A stretch of 64,000 nt of DNA from Albirhodobacter sp048262715 (GTDB lineage Bacteria > Pseudomonadota > Alphaproteobacteria > Rhodobacterales > Rhodobacteraceae), in NCBI GenBank assembly GCA_048262715.1, contig JBLXEV010000009.1, positions 138,030-202,029 on the forward strand, written 5' to 3'. The stretch's first letter is position 1. Every line of letters starts with the position of its first letter. Below the pieces are notes generated by a model. The model saw only the letters and a program-made list of their open reading frames with translations. It was not told where the DNA came from and made no database searches. Positions 1-8,097 of the stretch are shown piece after piece. A program made the position numbers and the translations under genes.

Positions 1-1
1 G

Positions 2-1249
2 ATCGCCTATTCGACCTGTTCGCAGCTCGGCTATATGTTCGTGGCGGCGGGCGTTGGCGTCTATTCGGTCGCGATGTTCCACCTGCTGACACATGCGTTC
101 TTCAAAGCCATGCTGTTCCTCGGTGCGGGCTCGGTCATCCATTCGATGCACCACGAGCAAGACATGCGGAACTATGGCAACCTGCGCAAAAAGATCCCGC
201 TGACCTTCTATGCGATGCTGATCGGCACGCTCGCGATTACGGGTGTGGGCATTCCGTTCACGATGTTCGGCTTTGCGGGCTTCTTCTCGAAAGACGCGAT
301 CATCGAGAGCGCCTATGCGGGCACTCAAGGCGGCTACGCGTTCTGGATGCTGGTCATCGCGGCGCTGTTCACCTCCTTCTACTCGTGGCGCCTGATGTTC
401 CTGACCTTCTGGGGCAAAGAGCGCGGCGATCATCATGCGCATGAACATGCCCATGAAAGCCCTGCCGTGATGACGGTCCCGCTTGGCGTTCTCGCCATCG
501 GCGCGATCTTCTCGGGCGCGGTGTTCTACGGCTCGTTCTTCGGCGACCATGATAAGGTGACCAAGTTCTTCTCGATGCCGCATCACGAAGTGGCCGCCGT
601 TGAAGCGGGCCACGGCGCAGCGGCTGCCGATCATGGCGCTGGGGCGGAAGCCGCAGCGACGGAAGGGGCGACGGAAGGTGCAGCGGCAGAAGCTGCAACT
701 GCAGACACCGCTGCCGTTTCGCAGGAGACAGCAATGGCAGGGGGTGAGGCCGCGCACGGTGCTGACGCCGCGCATGGTTCGGACCACGCAGCGGGCCAGA
801 TCGGCGCGATCTTCATGGCAGCGGATAACACCGTGATGGATGATGCCCACCATGCGCCTGCTTGGGTCAAGCTTTCGCCCTTCATCGCGATGCTGATCGG
901 CCTGTTCACCGCGTGGCTGTTCTACATCAAGAGCCCGTCGCTGCCGGCCCGTCTCGCAGCGACCCAGCCCGCGCTCTATCAGTTCCTTTTGAACAAATGG
1001 TACTTCGACGAGATCTACGATGCGATCTTCGTGCGCCCCGCCAAATGGCTCGGCAAGTTCCTTTGGAAAAAAGGCGATGGCGCGGTGATTGACGGCACCA
1101 TCAACGGGGTGGCAATGGGGATCATCCCCGCGCTGACCCGCCTCGCTGGCCGGTTGCAATCCGGCTACCTCTTCCACTACGCCTTCGCGATGGTTCTTGG
1201 CATCGTGGCGCTTATGTTCTGGGTCGGCCTGACCGGAGGGACGCACTAA
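2..1249 (+). CDS. nuoL: NADH-quinone oxidoreductase subunit L (partial, 5' end outside window)
   Basis: Membrane subunit of respiratory complex I, one of the three antiporter-like subunits that carry protons. The frame is open from base 2 and reads IAYSTCSQLGYMF, the family motif that precedes the lysine/histidine-rich proton path, so the N-terminal part lies outside the window. Several membrane helices follow, then the long C-terminal amphipathic helix region typical of NuoL (KSPSLPARLAATQPALYQF onward). A low-complexity Ala/His/Glu-rich insert of roughly 80 residues lies at about 590-830, between a membrane segment and the APAWVKLSPF stretch; it is unusually long. The stop overlaps the nuoM start by one base (TAATG), so the two are translationally coupled. 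Confidence 0.97.
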   Translation: MAYSTCSQLGYMFVAAGVGVYSVAMFHLLTHAFFKAMLFLGAGSVIHSMHHEQDMRNYGNLRKKIPLTFYAMLIGTLAITGVGIPFTMFGFAGFFSKDAIIESAYAGTQGGYAFWMLVIAALFTSFYSWRLMFLTFWGKERGDHHAHEHAHESPAVMTVPLGVLAIGAIFSGAVFYGSFFGDHDKVTKFFSMPHHEVAAVEAGHGAAAADHGAGAEAAATEGATEGAAAEAATADTAAVSQETAMAGGEAAHGADAAHGSDHAAGQIGAIFMAADNTVMDDAHHAPAWVKLSPFIAMLIGLFTAWLFYIKSPSLPARLAATQPALYQFLLNKWYFDEIYDAIFVRPAKWLGKFLWKKGDGAVIDGTINGVAMGIIPALTRLAGRLQSGYLFHYAFAMVLGIVALMFWVGLTGGTH

Positions 1250-2793
1250 TGGATAACCTCCTCTCCATCATCACCTTTATCCCGCTCGTCGCGGCTGCGA
1301 TCCTCGCAGTTGTGCAGCGCGGGGCAGGGCCGGCGGCGGATCGCAATGCCAAATGGCTGGCGCTGACAGCCACCACCGCGACCTTCCTCGTCTCGCTTTT
1401 CGTGCTCGGCGGGTTCGACAGCGCCAATACCGATTTCCAATTCGTCGAAGATCACGAATGGATGCTCGGCCTGCATTACAAACTCGGCGTCGACGGGATC
1501 TCGGTTCTGTTCGTGATGCTGACCACCTTCCTGATGCCGCTGGTCATCGCTTCGGCTTGGGATGTTGAGAAGCGCGTCAAAGAATACATGATCGCCTTCC
1601 TCGTCCTCGAGGGGCTGATGATCGGCGTCTTCGTCGCTCTGGATATGGTTCTGTTCTACATCTTCTTCGAGGCTGGCCTGATCCCGATGTTCCTGATCAT
1701 CGGTATCTGGGGCGGCAAAGAACGGATCTACGCCTCGTTCAAGTTCTTCCTCTACACGCTGCTCGGGTCGCTCCTGATGCTCGTCGCTATGGTGACGATG
1801 TATTCGGTGGCGGGCACGACCGATATCCCGACGCTGATCAACGAGGTGCAATTCTCCTCCGAGACCTTCACCGTTCTGGGGATCTCCGTTGTGGGCGGTT
1901 TGCAGACGATGCTGTTCCTCGCGTTCTTCGCCTCCTTCGCGGTGAAAATGCCGATGTGGCCTGTGCACACTTGGTTGCCGGATGCGCACGTTCAGGCACC
2001 GACGGCGGGTTCTGTGGTGCTGGCGGCGATCTTGCTGAAGATGGGCGGCTACGGCTTCCTGCGCTTCTCGCTGCCGATGTTCCCCGTGGGGTCGGAAGTG
2101 ATGGGCACGACGGTGCTGTGGATGTCGGCCATCGCGATTGTCTACACCTCGCTGGTGGCGCTCGCGCAGTCGGATATGAAAAAGCTGATCGCCTATTCAT
2201 CGGTCGCCCACATGGGCTATGTGACGATGGGGATCTTCTCGGTGAACCAGCAAGGGCTTGATGGCGCGATCTTCCAAATGCTCTCGCACGGGTTCATCTC
2301 CGGCGCGCTGTTCCTCGCTGTTGGCGTGATCTACGACCGGATGCACACCCGCGAGATCGACGCTTACGGCGGTCTTGTGAACCGGATGCCGGTCTACGCG
2401 CTCTTGTTCTTGTTCTTCACCATGTCGAACGTGGGCCTCCCGGGCACGTCGGGCTTCGTCGGTGAATTCCTGACGATCATGGGCGCATTCCAAGCCAACA
2501 CTTGGGTGGCGGCGGTTGCCGCGACTGGGGTGATCCTGTCGGCGGCCTATGCGCTCTGGCTCTATCGCCGCGTTGTGTTTGGCGATCTGATCAAGGAAAG
2601 CCTCAAGACGATCAACGACATGACCGCCCGCGAGAAATGGATCTTCGCGCCGCTGGTCGTGATGACGCTGCTCTTGGGTGTTTACCCGCGTTTGGTGACG
2701 GATATTGTCGGCCCTTCGGTTGCCAAGATCGTCACTGAGTATAACGACGCTGTTCCTGCCGCCGATGTGGCCGTGACAGCCACCGCCCATTGA
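1249..2793 (+). CDS. nuoM: NADH-quinone oxidoreductase subunit M
   Basis: 514-residue antiporter-like membrane subunit of complex I, the usual length. It has about 14 predicted membrane helices. The conserved glutamate of the proton path is visible in FFEAGLIPMF (E141), and the family signature KMPMWPVHTWLPDAHVQAP follows at about residue 230. The discontinuous-helix region KKLIAYSSVAHMGYV is also present. It starts at the ATG overlapping the nuoL stop and is followed 12 bases later by nuoN. The gene order nuoL-nuoM-nuoN is the standard end of the nuo operon. Confidence 0.98.
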   Translation: MDNLLSIITFIPLVAAAILAVVQRGAGPAADRNAKWLALTATTATFLVSLFVLGGFDSANTDFQFVEDHEWMLGLHYKLGVDGISVLFVMLTTFLMPLVIASAWDVEKRVKEYMIAFLVLEGLMIGVFVALDMVLFYIFFEAGLIPMFLIIGIWGGKERIYASFKFFLYTLLGSLLMLVAMVTMYSVAGTTDIPTLINEVQFSSETFTVLGISVVGGLQTMLFLAFFASFAVKMPMWPVHTWLPDAHVQAPTAGSVVLAAILLKMGGYGFLRFSLPMFPVGSEVMGTTVLWMSAIAIVYTSLVALAQSDMKKLIAYSSVAHMGYVTMGIFSVNQQGLDGAIFQMLSHGFISGALFLAVGVIYDRMHTREIDAYGGLVNRMPVYALLFLFFTMSNVGLPGTSGFVGEFLTIMGAFQANTWVAAVAATGVILSAAYALWLYRRVVFGDLIKESLKTINDMTAREKWIFAPLVVMTLLLGVYPRLVTDIVGPSVAKIVTEYNDAVPAADVAVTATAH

Positions 2794-2805
2794 TTGGAGA
2801 AACCC

Positions 2806-4245
2806 ATGACTCACGCTGATTTCTCCCTCGTCTTGCCCGAGTTCTTGCTCGCGGTCTTTGCGCTCGGCGCCTTGCTGGCGGCGGTCTACACGGGCAAAGA
2901 CGGGGTCGCGCGCCCCGTGCTCTGGGCGACCTGTGCGGTCTTCGTCGTTCTGGCGGCGATGATCGGGCTGAATTCGGATGGCGCAGGCACCGCCTTTGGT
3001 GGCCTGTTCATCGACGATGCGTTCTCGCGCTTCGCCAAAGTTGTGATCCTGCTCTCCGCGGCCTGTGTGCTCGCGATGAGCGCGGATTACCTGACCCGTC
3101 GCGGCTTGATGCGGTTTGAATATCCGATCCTCGTCGCGCTCTCCGTCATCGGGATGATGATGATGGTGTCGGCAGGCGATCTGATGTCGCTCTACATGGG
3201 CTTGGAGCTGCAATCGCTGGCGCTCTACGTTATCGCCGCCCTGCGCCGCGATAGCGTGAAATCCTCGGAAGCGGGCCTGAAATACTTCGTTCTGGGCGCG
3301 CTCTCCTCGGGGATCCTGCTCTATGGTGCGTCGCTGATCTACGGCTTCGCAGGCACCACCTCGTTCGCAGGGATCATGAGCGTTGTTGAGGAAGGCCATC
3401 TGTCGATGGGCGTTCTGTTCGGTCTCGTCTTCCTGATCACCGGTTTGGCGTTCAAACTCTCGGCGGTTCCGTTCCACATGTGGGCACCGGATGTTTACGA
3501 GGGCTCGCCCACTCCGGTGACCGCCTTCTTCGCGACCGCGCCGAAAATGGCGGCGATGGGTCTGCTGGCCCGCGTCATGTTCGATGCGTTCGGCGATGTG
3601 ACGGGCGAATGGGGGCAGATCATCGCCTTCCTCGCGGTGGCTTCGATGTTCGTCGGCTCGATCGCTGCGATCGGCCAGAGCAATATCAAACGCCTGATGG
3701 CCTATTCCTCGATCGCCCATATGGGCTTTGCGATGATGGGTCTGCTGGCAGGCACCGAGCAGGGCGCACAGGCGACGCTGATCTATATGGCGGTTTACGT
3801 TGTCATGAATATCGGCACCTTCGCCTTCATCCTCTCGATGGAGCGTGACGGCCAGCCCGTGACCGATATCAAATCGCTCGGCCAATTCGCCAAGCGCGAG
3901 CCGGTCAAGGGCCTTGCGGTTTTGTTCCTGATGTTCTCGCTCGCAGGGATCCCGCCCTTCGCTGGCTTCCTCGCGAAATACGCGGTGATCTCGGCGGCTG
4001 TGGCCTCGGGCTATGTCTGGGTTGCGGTGCTGGGCGTGATCGCCTCGGCCATCGGCGCCTATTACTACTTGCGCATCGTCTATTACATGTATTTCGGCGA
4101 CGAGGGCGAAGCGCTCACGGGCCGGATGCCTGCGATGCAATGGGTGATGTTGGCAGGCTCCGCGCTGTTCATGCTCGTCGGTGTTGTCTCGCTCTTCGGG
4201 ATCGGCGATGCGGCGATGGCGGCGGCGGTTGCTCTTGTCGGGTAA
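2806..4245 (+). CDS. nuoN: NADH-quinone oxidoreductase subunit N
   Basis: 479-residue antiporter-like membrane subunit of complex I. The motif KLSAVPFHMWAPDVYEGSP and the segment KRLMAYSSIAHMGFAMMGLL identify the family. A TTG twelve bases upstream would add four residues (MEKP), but the ATG at 2806 has a GGAG ribosome binding site at proper distance and gives the usual N-terminus, so it is preferred. The end of the gene overlaps the start of birA, so complex I assembly, biotinylation, CoA synthesis and RNase J appear to share one transcript. Confidence 0.97.
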   Translation: MTHADFSLVLPEFLLAVFALGALLAAVYTGKDGVARPVLWATCAVFVVLAAMIGLNSDGAGTAFGGLFIDDAFSRFAKVVILLSAACVLAMSADYLTRRGLMRFEYPILVALSVIGMMMMVSAGDLMSLYMGLELQSLALYVIAALRRDSVKSSEAGLKYFVLGALSSGILLYGASLIYGFAGTTSFAGIMSVVEEGHLSMGVLFGLVFLITGLAFKLSAVPFHMWAPDVYEGSPTPVTAFFATAPKMAAMGLLARVMFDAFGDVTGEWGQIIAFLAVASMFVGSIAAIGQSNIKRLMAYSSIAHMGFAMMGLLAGTEQGAQATLIYMAVYVVMNIGTFAFILSMERDGQPVTDIKSLGQFAKREPVKGLAVLFLMFSLAGIPPFAGFLAKYAVISAAVASGYVWVAVLGVIASAIGAYYYLRIVYYMYFGDEGEALTGRMPAMQWVMLAGSALFMLVGVVSLFGIGDAAMAAAVALVG

Positions 4246-4999
4246 AGCCTCTGTCTGGCCCGAGGATGTGGCACGCCATATCCTCGGGACGGTTGATAGC
4301 ACAATGATGGAAGCTGCCAGGCTGGCCCCGCATCTCTCGGGGCCAGCTTGGATTTTGGCGCGTGAGCAGACGGCGGCGCGCGGGCGCAGGGGCCGTGCTT
4401 GGCGCAGCCCAGCGGGCAATTTCAGCGCGACCTATGTGATGAACCCCGCGGCGCGCGGCCTGACCAAAGGCCCCGCCGAGGTCGCGCTCTATTCCTTTAT
4501 CGCGGCGCTGGCGCTGTATGATGCGCTGGCGGATGCGGTTGGCCCTGCGGCCTCGCTCGCGATCAAATGGCCCAATGATGTGCTGCTCAATGGCGGCAAA
4601 ATCGCGGGGATCTTGTTGGAGAGCACGGGGGAGGGGCATCTCGCGGTGGGCATTGGCGTGAACCTTGTGGCCGCGCCGCCCGCCAGTGAGGTGGAGGCCC
4701 GCGCGGTGCCACCCGTCTCGTTGCAAGGCGAAACCGGTGTGCGGATCGCACCGGAAGATTTCCTCACCCTGCTGGCCTCTGCTTTCGCGCATTTCGATGT
4801 TCAATTCCGAACCTATGGGTTCGCGCCAATCCGCACCGCATGGATCGCCCGTGCCGCGCGGATCGGGCAGGTGATCACCGCCCGCACGGGCACGGCGGAA
4901 ACCATCGGCACGTTCGAGGGCATCGACGAGAGCGGCGCTTTGATCCTCACCTCATCGGGGCAGCGTCACACCATCGCCGCCGCCGATATCTATTTCTAG
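4235..4999 (+). CDS. birA: Biotin--[acetyl-CoA-carboxylase] ligase, monofunctional
   Basis: Joins biotin to the acceptor lysine of biotin-carboxyl carrier proteins through biotinyl-AMP. The adenylate-binding loop is GRRGRAWRSPAGNFSATYV, followed by the catalytic KWPNDVLLNGGKIAGILLES. At about 254 residues there is no N-terminal helix-turn-helix, so unlike E. coli BirA it should not act as a repressor. The start is uncertain: TTG at 4229 or 4235, both inside the 3' end of nuoN; only non-ATG codons lie at the expected distance from the conserved VARHILGTVDST. It is followed 10 bases later by coaX. Confidence 0.9.
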   Translation: MSGKASVWPEDVARHILGTVDSTMMEAARLAPHLSGPAWILAREQTAARGRRGRAWRSPAGNFSATYVMNPAARGLTKGPAEVALYSFIAALALYDALADAVGPAASLAIKWPNDVLLNGGKIAGILLESTGEGHLAVGIGVNLVAAPPASEVEARAVPPVSLQGETGVRIAPEDFLTLLASAFAHFDVQFRTYGFAPIRTAWIARAARIGQVITARTGTAETIGTFEGIDESGALILTSSGQRHTIAAADIYF

Positions 5000-5009
5000 G
5001 AGCACGCCT

Positions 5010-5789
5010 ATGCTACTGTGCATCGACTGCGGTAATACCAATACGGTGTTCGCGATTTGGGACGGGGCCGAGATCACCGCGACTTGGCGGATCGCGACCG
5101 ACCATCGCCGCACGGCAGATGAATATTTCGTCTGGCTTTCTGGGCTGATGGCCCTCAAAGGGATGACAGCGCAGGTCACGGAGGCGATCATCTCCTCCAC
5201 CGTGCCGCGCGTCGTGTTCAATTTGCGGGTGCTGTGCAACCGCTACTATGATTGCCGCCCGCTGGTGGTGGGCAAACCGGAATGTGCGCTGCCTGTTGCG
5301 CCGCGCGTGGATGAGGGCACCACCGTCGGGCCGGACCGTCTGGTCAATACCGTTGCGGGGTTTGATCGGTTCGGCGGTGATCTGATCGTGGTCGATTTCG
5401 GCACTGCGACGACCTTCGATGTGGTCGCGCCGGATGGGGCCTATATCGGCGGTGTGATCTCGCCGGGGGTGAATTTATCGCTCGAAGCGCTACATGCTTC
5501 GGCAGCGGCTTTGCCGCATGTGGATGTAACAAAGCCCGAGAAAGCGATCGGGACAAACACGGTTGCTTGTATTCAATCGGGCGTGTTTTGGGGCTATATC
5601 GGCCTCGTAGAAGGCATCGTCCGGCAGATCCGGAGGGAACGCGACCGCCCGATGAAGGTGATTGCGACGGGCGGGCTGGCAGAATTATTCGATCAAGGCT
5701 TCGATCTGTTCGACAGCGTTGATTACGATCTCACGATACACGGCCTACGGCTGATAAACGACTATAACAAAGGGCTTTTGAGCGCATGA
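5010..5789 (+). CDS. coaX: Type III pantothenate kinase
   Basis: Phosphorylates pantothenate, the first step of coenzyme A synthesis, using the CoaX (type III) fold. The N-terminal phosphate loop DCGNTNTVFAIWDG begins at residue 5, the GPDRLVNTVAGF pantothenate-binding motif is near residue 110, and DFGTATTFDVV follows. Its 259 residues are normal. A TAGGAG ribosome binding site that includes the birA stop lies before the ATG. The gene overlaps rnj by ATGA, so the two are coupled. Confidence 0.96.
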   Translation: MLLCIDCGNTNTVFAIWDGAEITATWRIATDHRRTADEYFVWLSGLMALKGMTAQVTEAIISSTVPRVVFNLRVLCNRYYDCRPLVVGKPECALPVAPRVDEGTTVGPDRLVNTVAGFDRFGGDLIVVDFGTATTFDVVAPDGAYIGGVISPGVNLSLEALHASAAALPHVDVTKPEKAIGTNTVACIQSGVFWGYIGLVEGIVRQIRRERDRPMKVIATGGLAELFDQGFDLFDSVDYDLTIHGLRLINDYNKGLLSA

Positions 5790-7462
5790 AAGACAGACTG
5801 ATCTACCTCCCCCTCGGCGGCGCCGGGGAAATCGGGATGAACGCCTATGTGTATGGCTATGGTCCTGAAGGGAAAGAACGTCTGATCGTCATCGATCTTG
5901 GCGTGACCTTCCCCGATATGGATGGCGCGCCTGGCGTCGATCTGATTATGGCGGATACCACTTGGCTTGAGGCCAATGCCCATCGCATCGAGGCGATTTT
6001 CATCACCCACGCGCATGAGGATCACATCGGGGCGCTGGCCCATCTGTGGCCCCGCCTGCGCAAGCCGGTCTATGCACGCAAATTCACCGGCCGTCTGGGC
6101 CAGTTAAAACTGGAAGAAGCAGGCATCCCGCCGGAGACGGTGACGATTGTCGAGCCGCGCCCGACCGTGGTCGAGGCAGGCCCGTTCAAGGTGCAATTCG
6201 TGCCGATCTCGCATTCGATCCCCGAAAGCTCGGCGATGATCATCGACACGCCTGCGGGCCGGATCGTCCATTCGGGCGATTTCAAGCTCGACGGGACACC
6301 GATTGTCGGTGAGGCTTTCGATCCTGAAATGTGGCACACGATTGCCAATGAAAACGATGGCGTGAAAGTGCTCGCTTGCGACAGCACGAACATCTTCTCG
6401 CCCGCGCCGGGACGCTCGGAAGCGACGCTGCAAGCGCCGCTCACTGAGTTCATCGCCGCGCAAAAAGGCATGATCGTCGCCACCACCTTCGCCTCCAACG
6501 TCGCGCGCCTCAAAACGCTGGCGGAAGCGGGTAAAGCGGCGGGCCGGACGGTCTGCCTTCTGGGCCGTGCGATGAAGAAAATGGTCAGCGTGGCCGAGGA
6601 AACCGGCGTTCTGCTCGGGATGCCGGGCACTGTGCCCTCCGAGGAAGCCGTCACCGTTCCGCGCGGCAATCTGATGCTGATCGTGACGGGTTCGCAGGGC
6701 GAACGCCGTGCCGCCTCCGCGCAGCTTTCGCGCGGGCGCTACCTCGGGCTGGAGATGAAAGAGGGCGATACGTTCCTGTTCTCCTCCAAGACCATTCCGG
6801 GCAATGAGCGTGGTGTGATCCGGATCATGAACGCGTTTTCCGAAATGGGCGTGGATGTGGTCGATGATTGCAACGGTCTCTATCACGTCTCCGGCCATGC
6901 CAACCGCCCCGATCTGGAAGCGGTGCATGACTTGCTGAAGCCGACGATGCTGATCCCGATGCACGGCGAGCACCGCCACCTGCGCGAGCATGCCAAAATC
7001 GCAATGGCCAAGGGTATCCAATCCGAAGTCGCGACCAATGGCACGATGCTCGACATCACCGGCAGCCGTCCGAAAGTGGTTGAATATATCGAGGCAGGCC
7101 GCACCTATCTCGATGGCAACCGCCTGATCGGCGCGCTGGATGGGGTCGTGCGCGACCGGATCCGGATGGCGCTCAACGGGCATGTGGTGGTCTCGATCAT
7201 CATCGACGAAGAGGATGTGCCGTTGGGCGATGCTTGGGTCGATCTGTCGGGCCTCGCCGTCTCGGGCCGCTCGAAAAAACCGCTGGGCGAGTTGATCGAG
7301 GATGAGCTGGCGGAGTTCTTGGAACGCGCGCCTGCCAAGCTGGTGGGGAACGATAGCAAGCTCGAAGACGGTGTGCGCCGCGTGGTGCGCCAGCTCTCGA
7401 TGGAAGAGATCGGCAAGAAGCCGGAAGTCTCGGTGATTATCTCGCGCCTGATGGCCGAGTGA
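5786..7462 (+). CDS. rnj: Ribonuclease J family metallo-beta-lactamase
   Basis: Exo/endoribonuclease for RNA maturation and decay. The metal-binding motif HAHEDH occupies residues 75-80. Further metal ligands are seen in HSGDFKLD and in the beta-CASP region, with SGHAN and MHGEHRHL near residues 370 and 390, and a C-terminal domain follows. 558 residues is the normal size for alphaproteobacterial RNase J. It is the last gene of the nuo-birA-coaX string and is followed by a strong terminator 26 bases later. Confidence 0.95.
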   Translation: MKDRLIYLPLGGAGEIGMNAYVYGYGPEGKERLIVIDLGVTFPDMDGAPGVDLIMADTTWLEANAHRIEAIFITHAHEDHIGALAHLWPRLRKPVYARKFTGRLGQLKLEEAGIPPETVTIVEPRPTVVEAGPFKVQFVPISHSIPESSAMIIDTPAGRIVHSGDFKLDGTPIVGEAFDPEMWHTIANENDGVKVLACDSTNIFSPAPGRSEATLQAPLTEFIAAQKGMIVATTFASNVARLKTLAEAGKAAGRTVCLLGRAMKKMVSVAEETGVLLGMPGTVPSEEAVTVPRGNLMLIVTGSQGERRAASAQLSRGRYLGLEMKEGDTFLFSSKTIPGNERGVIRIMNAFSEMGVDVVDDCNGLYHVSGHANRPDLEAVHDLLKPTMLIPMHGEHRHLREHAKIAMAKGIQSEVATNGTMLDITGSRPKVVEYIEAGRTYLDGNRLIGALDGVVRDRIRMALNGHVVVSIIIDEEDVPLGDAWVDLSGLAVSGRSKKPLGELIEDELAEFLERAPAKLVGNDSKLEDGVRRVVRQLSMEEIGKKPEVSVIISRLMAE

Positions 7463-7487
7463 TCTTTGCCAGATAGATGAACGGGAA

Positions 7488-7508
7488 GGGGGCTTCGGCC
7501 CCCTTTTT
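7488..7508 (+). terminator. Rho-independent terminator after rnj
   Basis: A six-base-pair stem GGGGGC / GCCCCC with a TTCG tetraloop is followed directly by five T residues. It closes the nuoL-to-rnj transcript. Confidence 0.9.
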
Positions 7509-7526
7509 CATGGCTGCAGTCCGCGT

Positions 7527-7997
7527 TCAGCGCAGTGTCTTTTCCATCCGGTAATTGGTGAGGAGGGTGCCGCGCCGCTCAACCTGTTGCTGTGCTAGCT
7601 CGTCAAATCCGGCCCGCAGGAAGAACCCGCGCGCGATCTCGCTGGCCTCGACAAAGAGGCGGGCCATTCCCCCCTCTCGCGCTGTGGTCTCTAGCTCGGC
7701 GTAGAGTGCGCGCCCAACCCCGCGCTTTGCGGCATGAGGGGCGCAGTAGAAGCAATCAATATGACCGTCAGCCTCCAATTCGATAAACCCGAGCGGGGCA
7801 TCCTCTGCGTCCGCTGCGACAAAGACGCGGCGCCCTGCCGCCACCCGCGCGAGATAGCGATCCTCCGACATTGGTGCGGGGCTCCACGCGGCGCGTTGCT
7901 CTGCCGTATAGAAGGCGCGCGTCAACGCATGAATGCTATCATGCATGATCTGCGCGAGGGCGGCGGCATCCTCAGGTTTGAATGGGCGGATTTTCAT
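7527..7997 (-). CDS. GNAT family N-acetyltransferase
   Basis: 156-residue stand-alone GNAT domain. The N-terminus MKIRPFKPEDAAALAQIMHD and the acetyl-CoA binding segment HAAKRGVGRALYAELETTAR (R/Q-x-x-G-x-G/A type) are clear. The frame continues upstream for another 150 residues, but that part is antisense to the helicase 3' end. The ATG at 7997 has an AGAGGA ribosome binding site and begins exactly at the domain, so it is chosen. The substrate is unknown. It lies just downstream of the helicase, separated from it by a terminator. Confidence 0.85.
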   Translation of the reverse strand: MKIRPFKPEDAAALAQIMHDSIHALTRAFYTAEQRAAWSPAPMSEDRYLARVAAGRRVFVAADAEDAPLGFIELEADGHIDCFYCAPHAAKRGVGRALYAELETTAREGGMARLFVEASEIARGFFLRAGFDELAQQQVERRGTLLTNYRMEKTLR

Positions 7998-8049
7998 GGC
8001 TTGAGGTTCCTCTGCGTTGGGCGCGTTGAATGGATTGCTACGCATATGC

Positions 8050-8073
8050 AAAACGCCGCCCCGAAGGGCGGCG
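8050..8073 (-). terminator. Terminator after the DEAD-box helicase gene
   Basis: Read on the minus strand, an eight-base-pair stem CGCCGCCC / GGGCGGCG with a TTCG loop is followed by TTTT. It lies 25 bases past the helicase stop codon. Confidence 0.8.
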
Positions 8074-8097
8074 CTTGAAAGGCATGAGAGGGAAAGA

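Noticed and set aside
2197..4419. 740-codon open frame on the minus strand
   Set aside because: It lies antisense to nuoM and nuoN, has Arg/His/Asp-rich composition without domains, and arises from high GC codon bias in the real genes.
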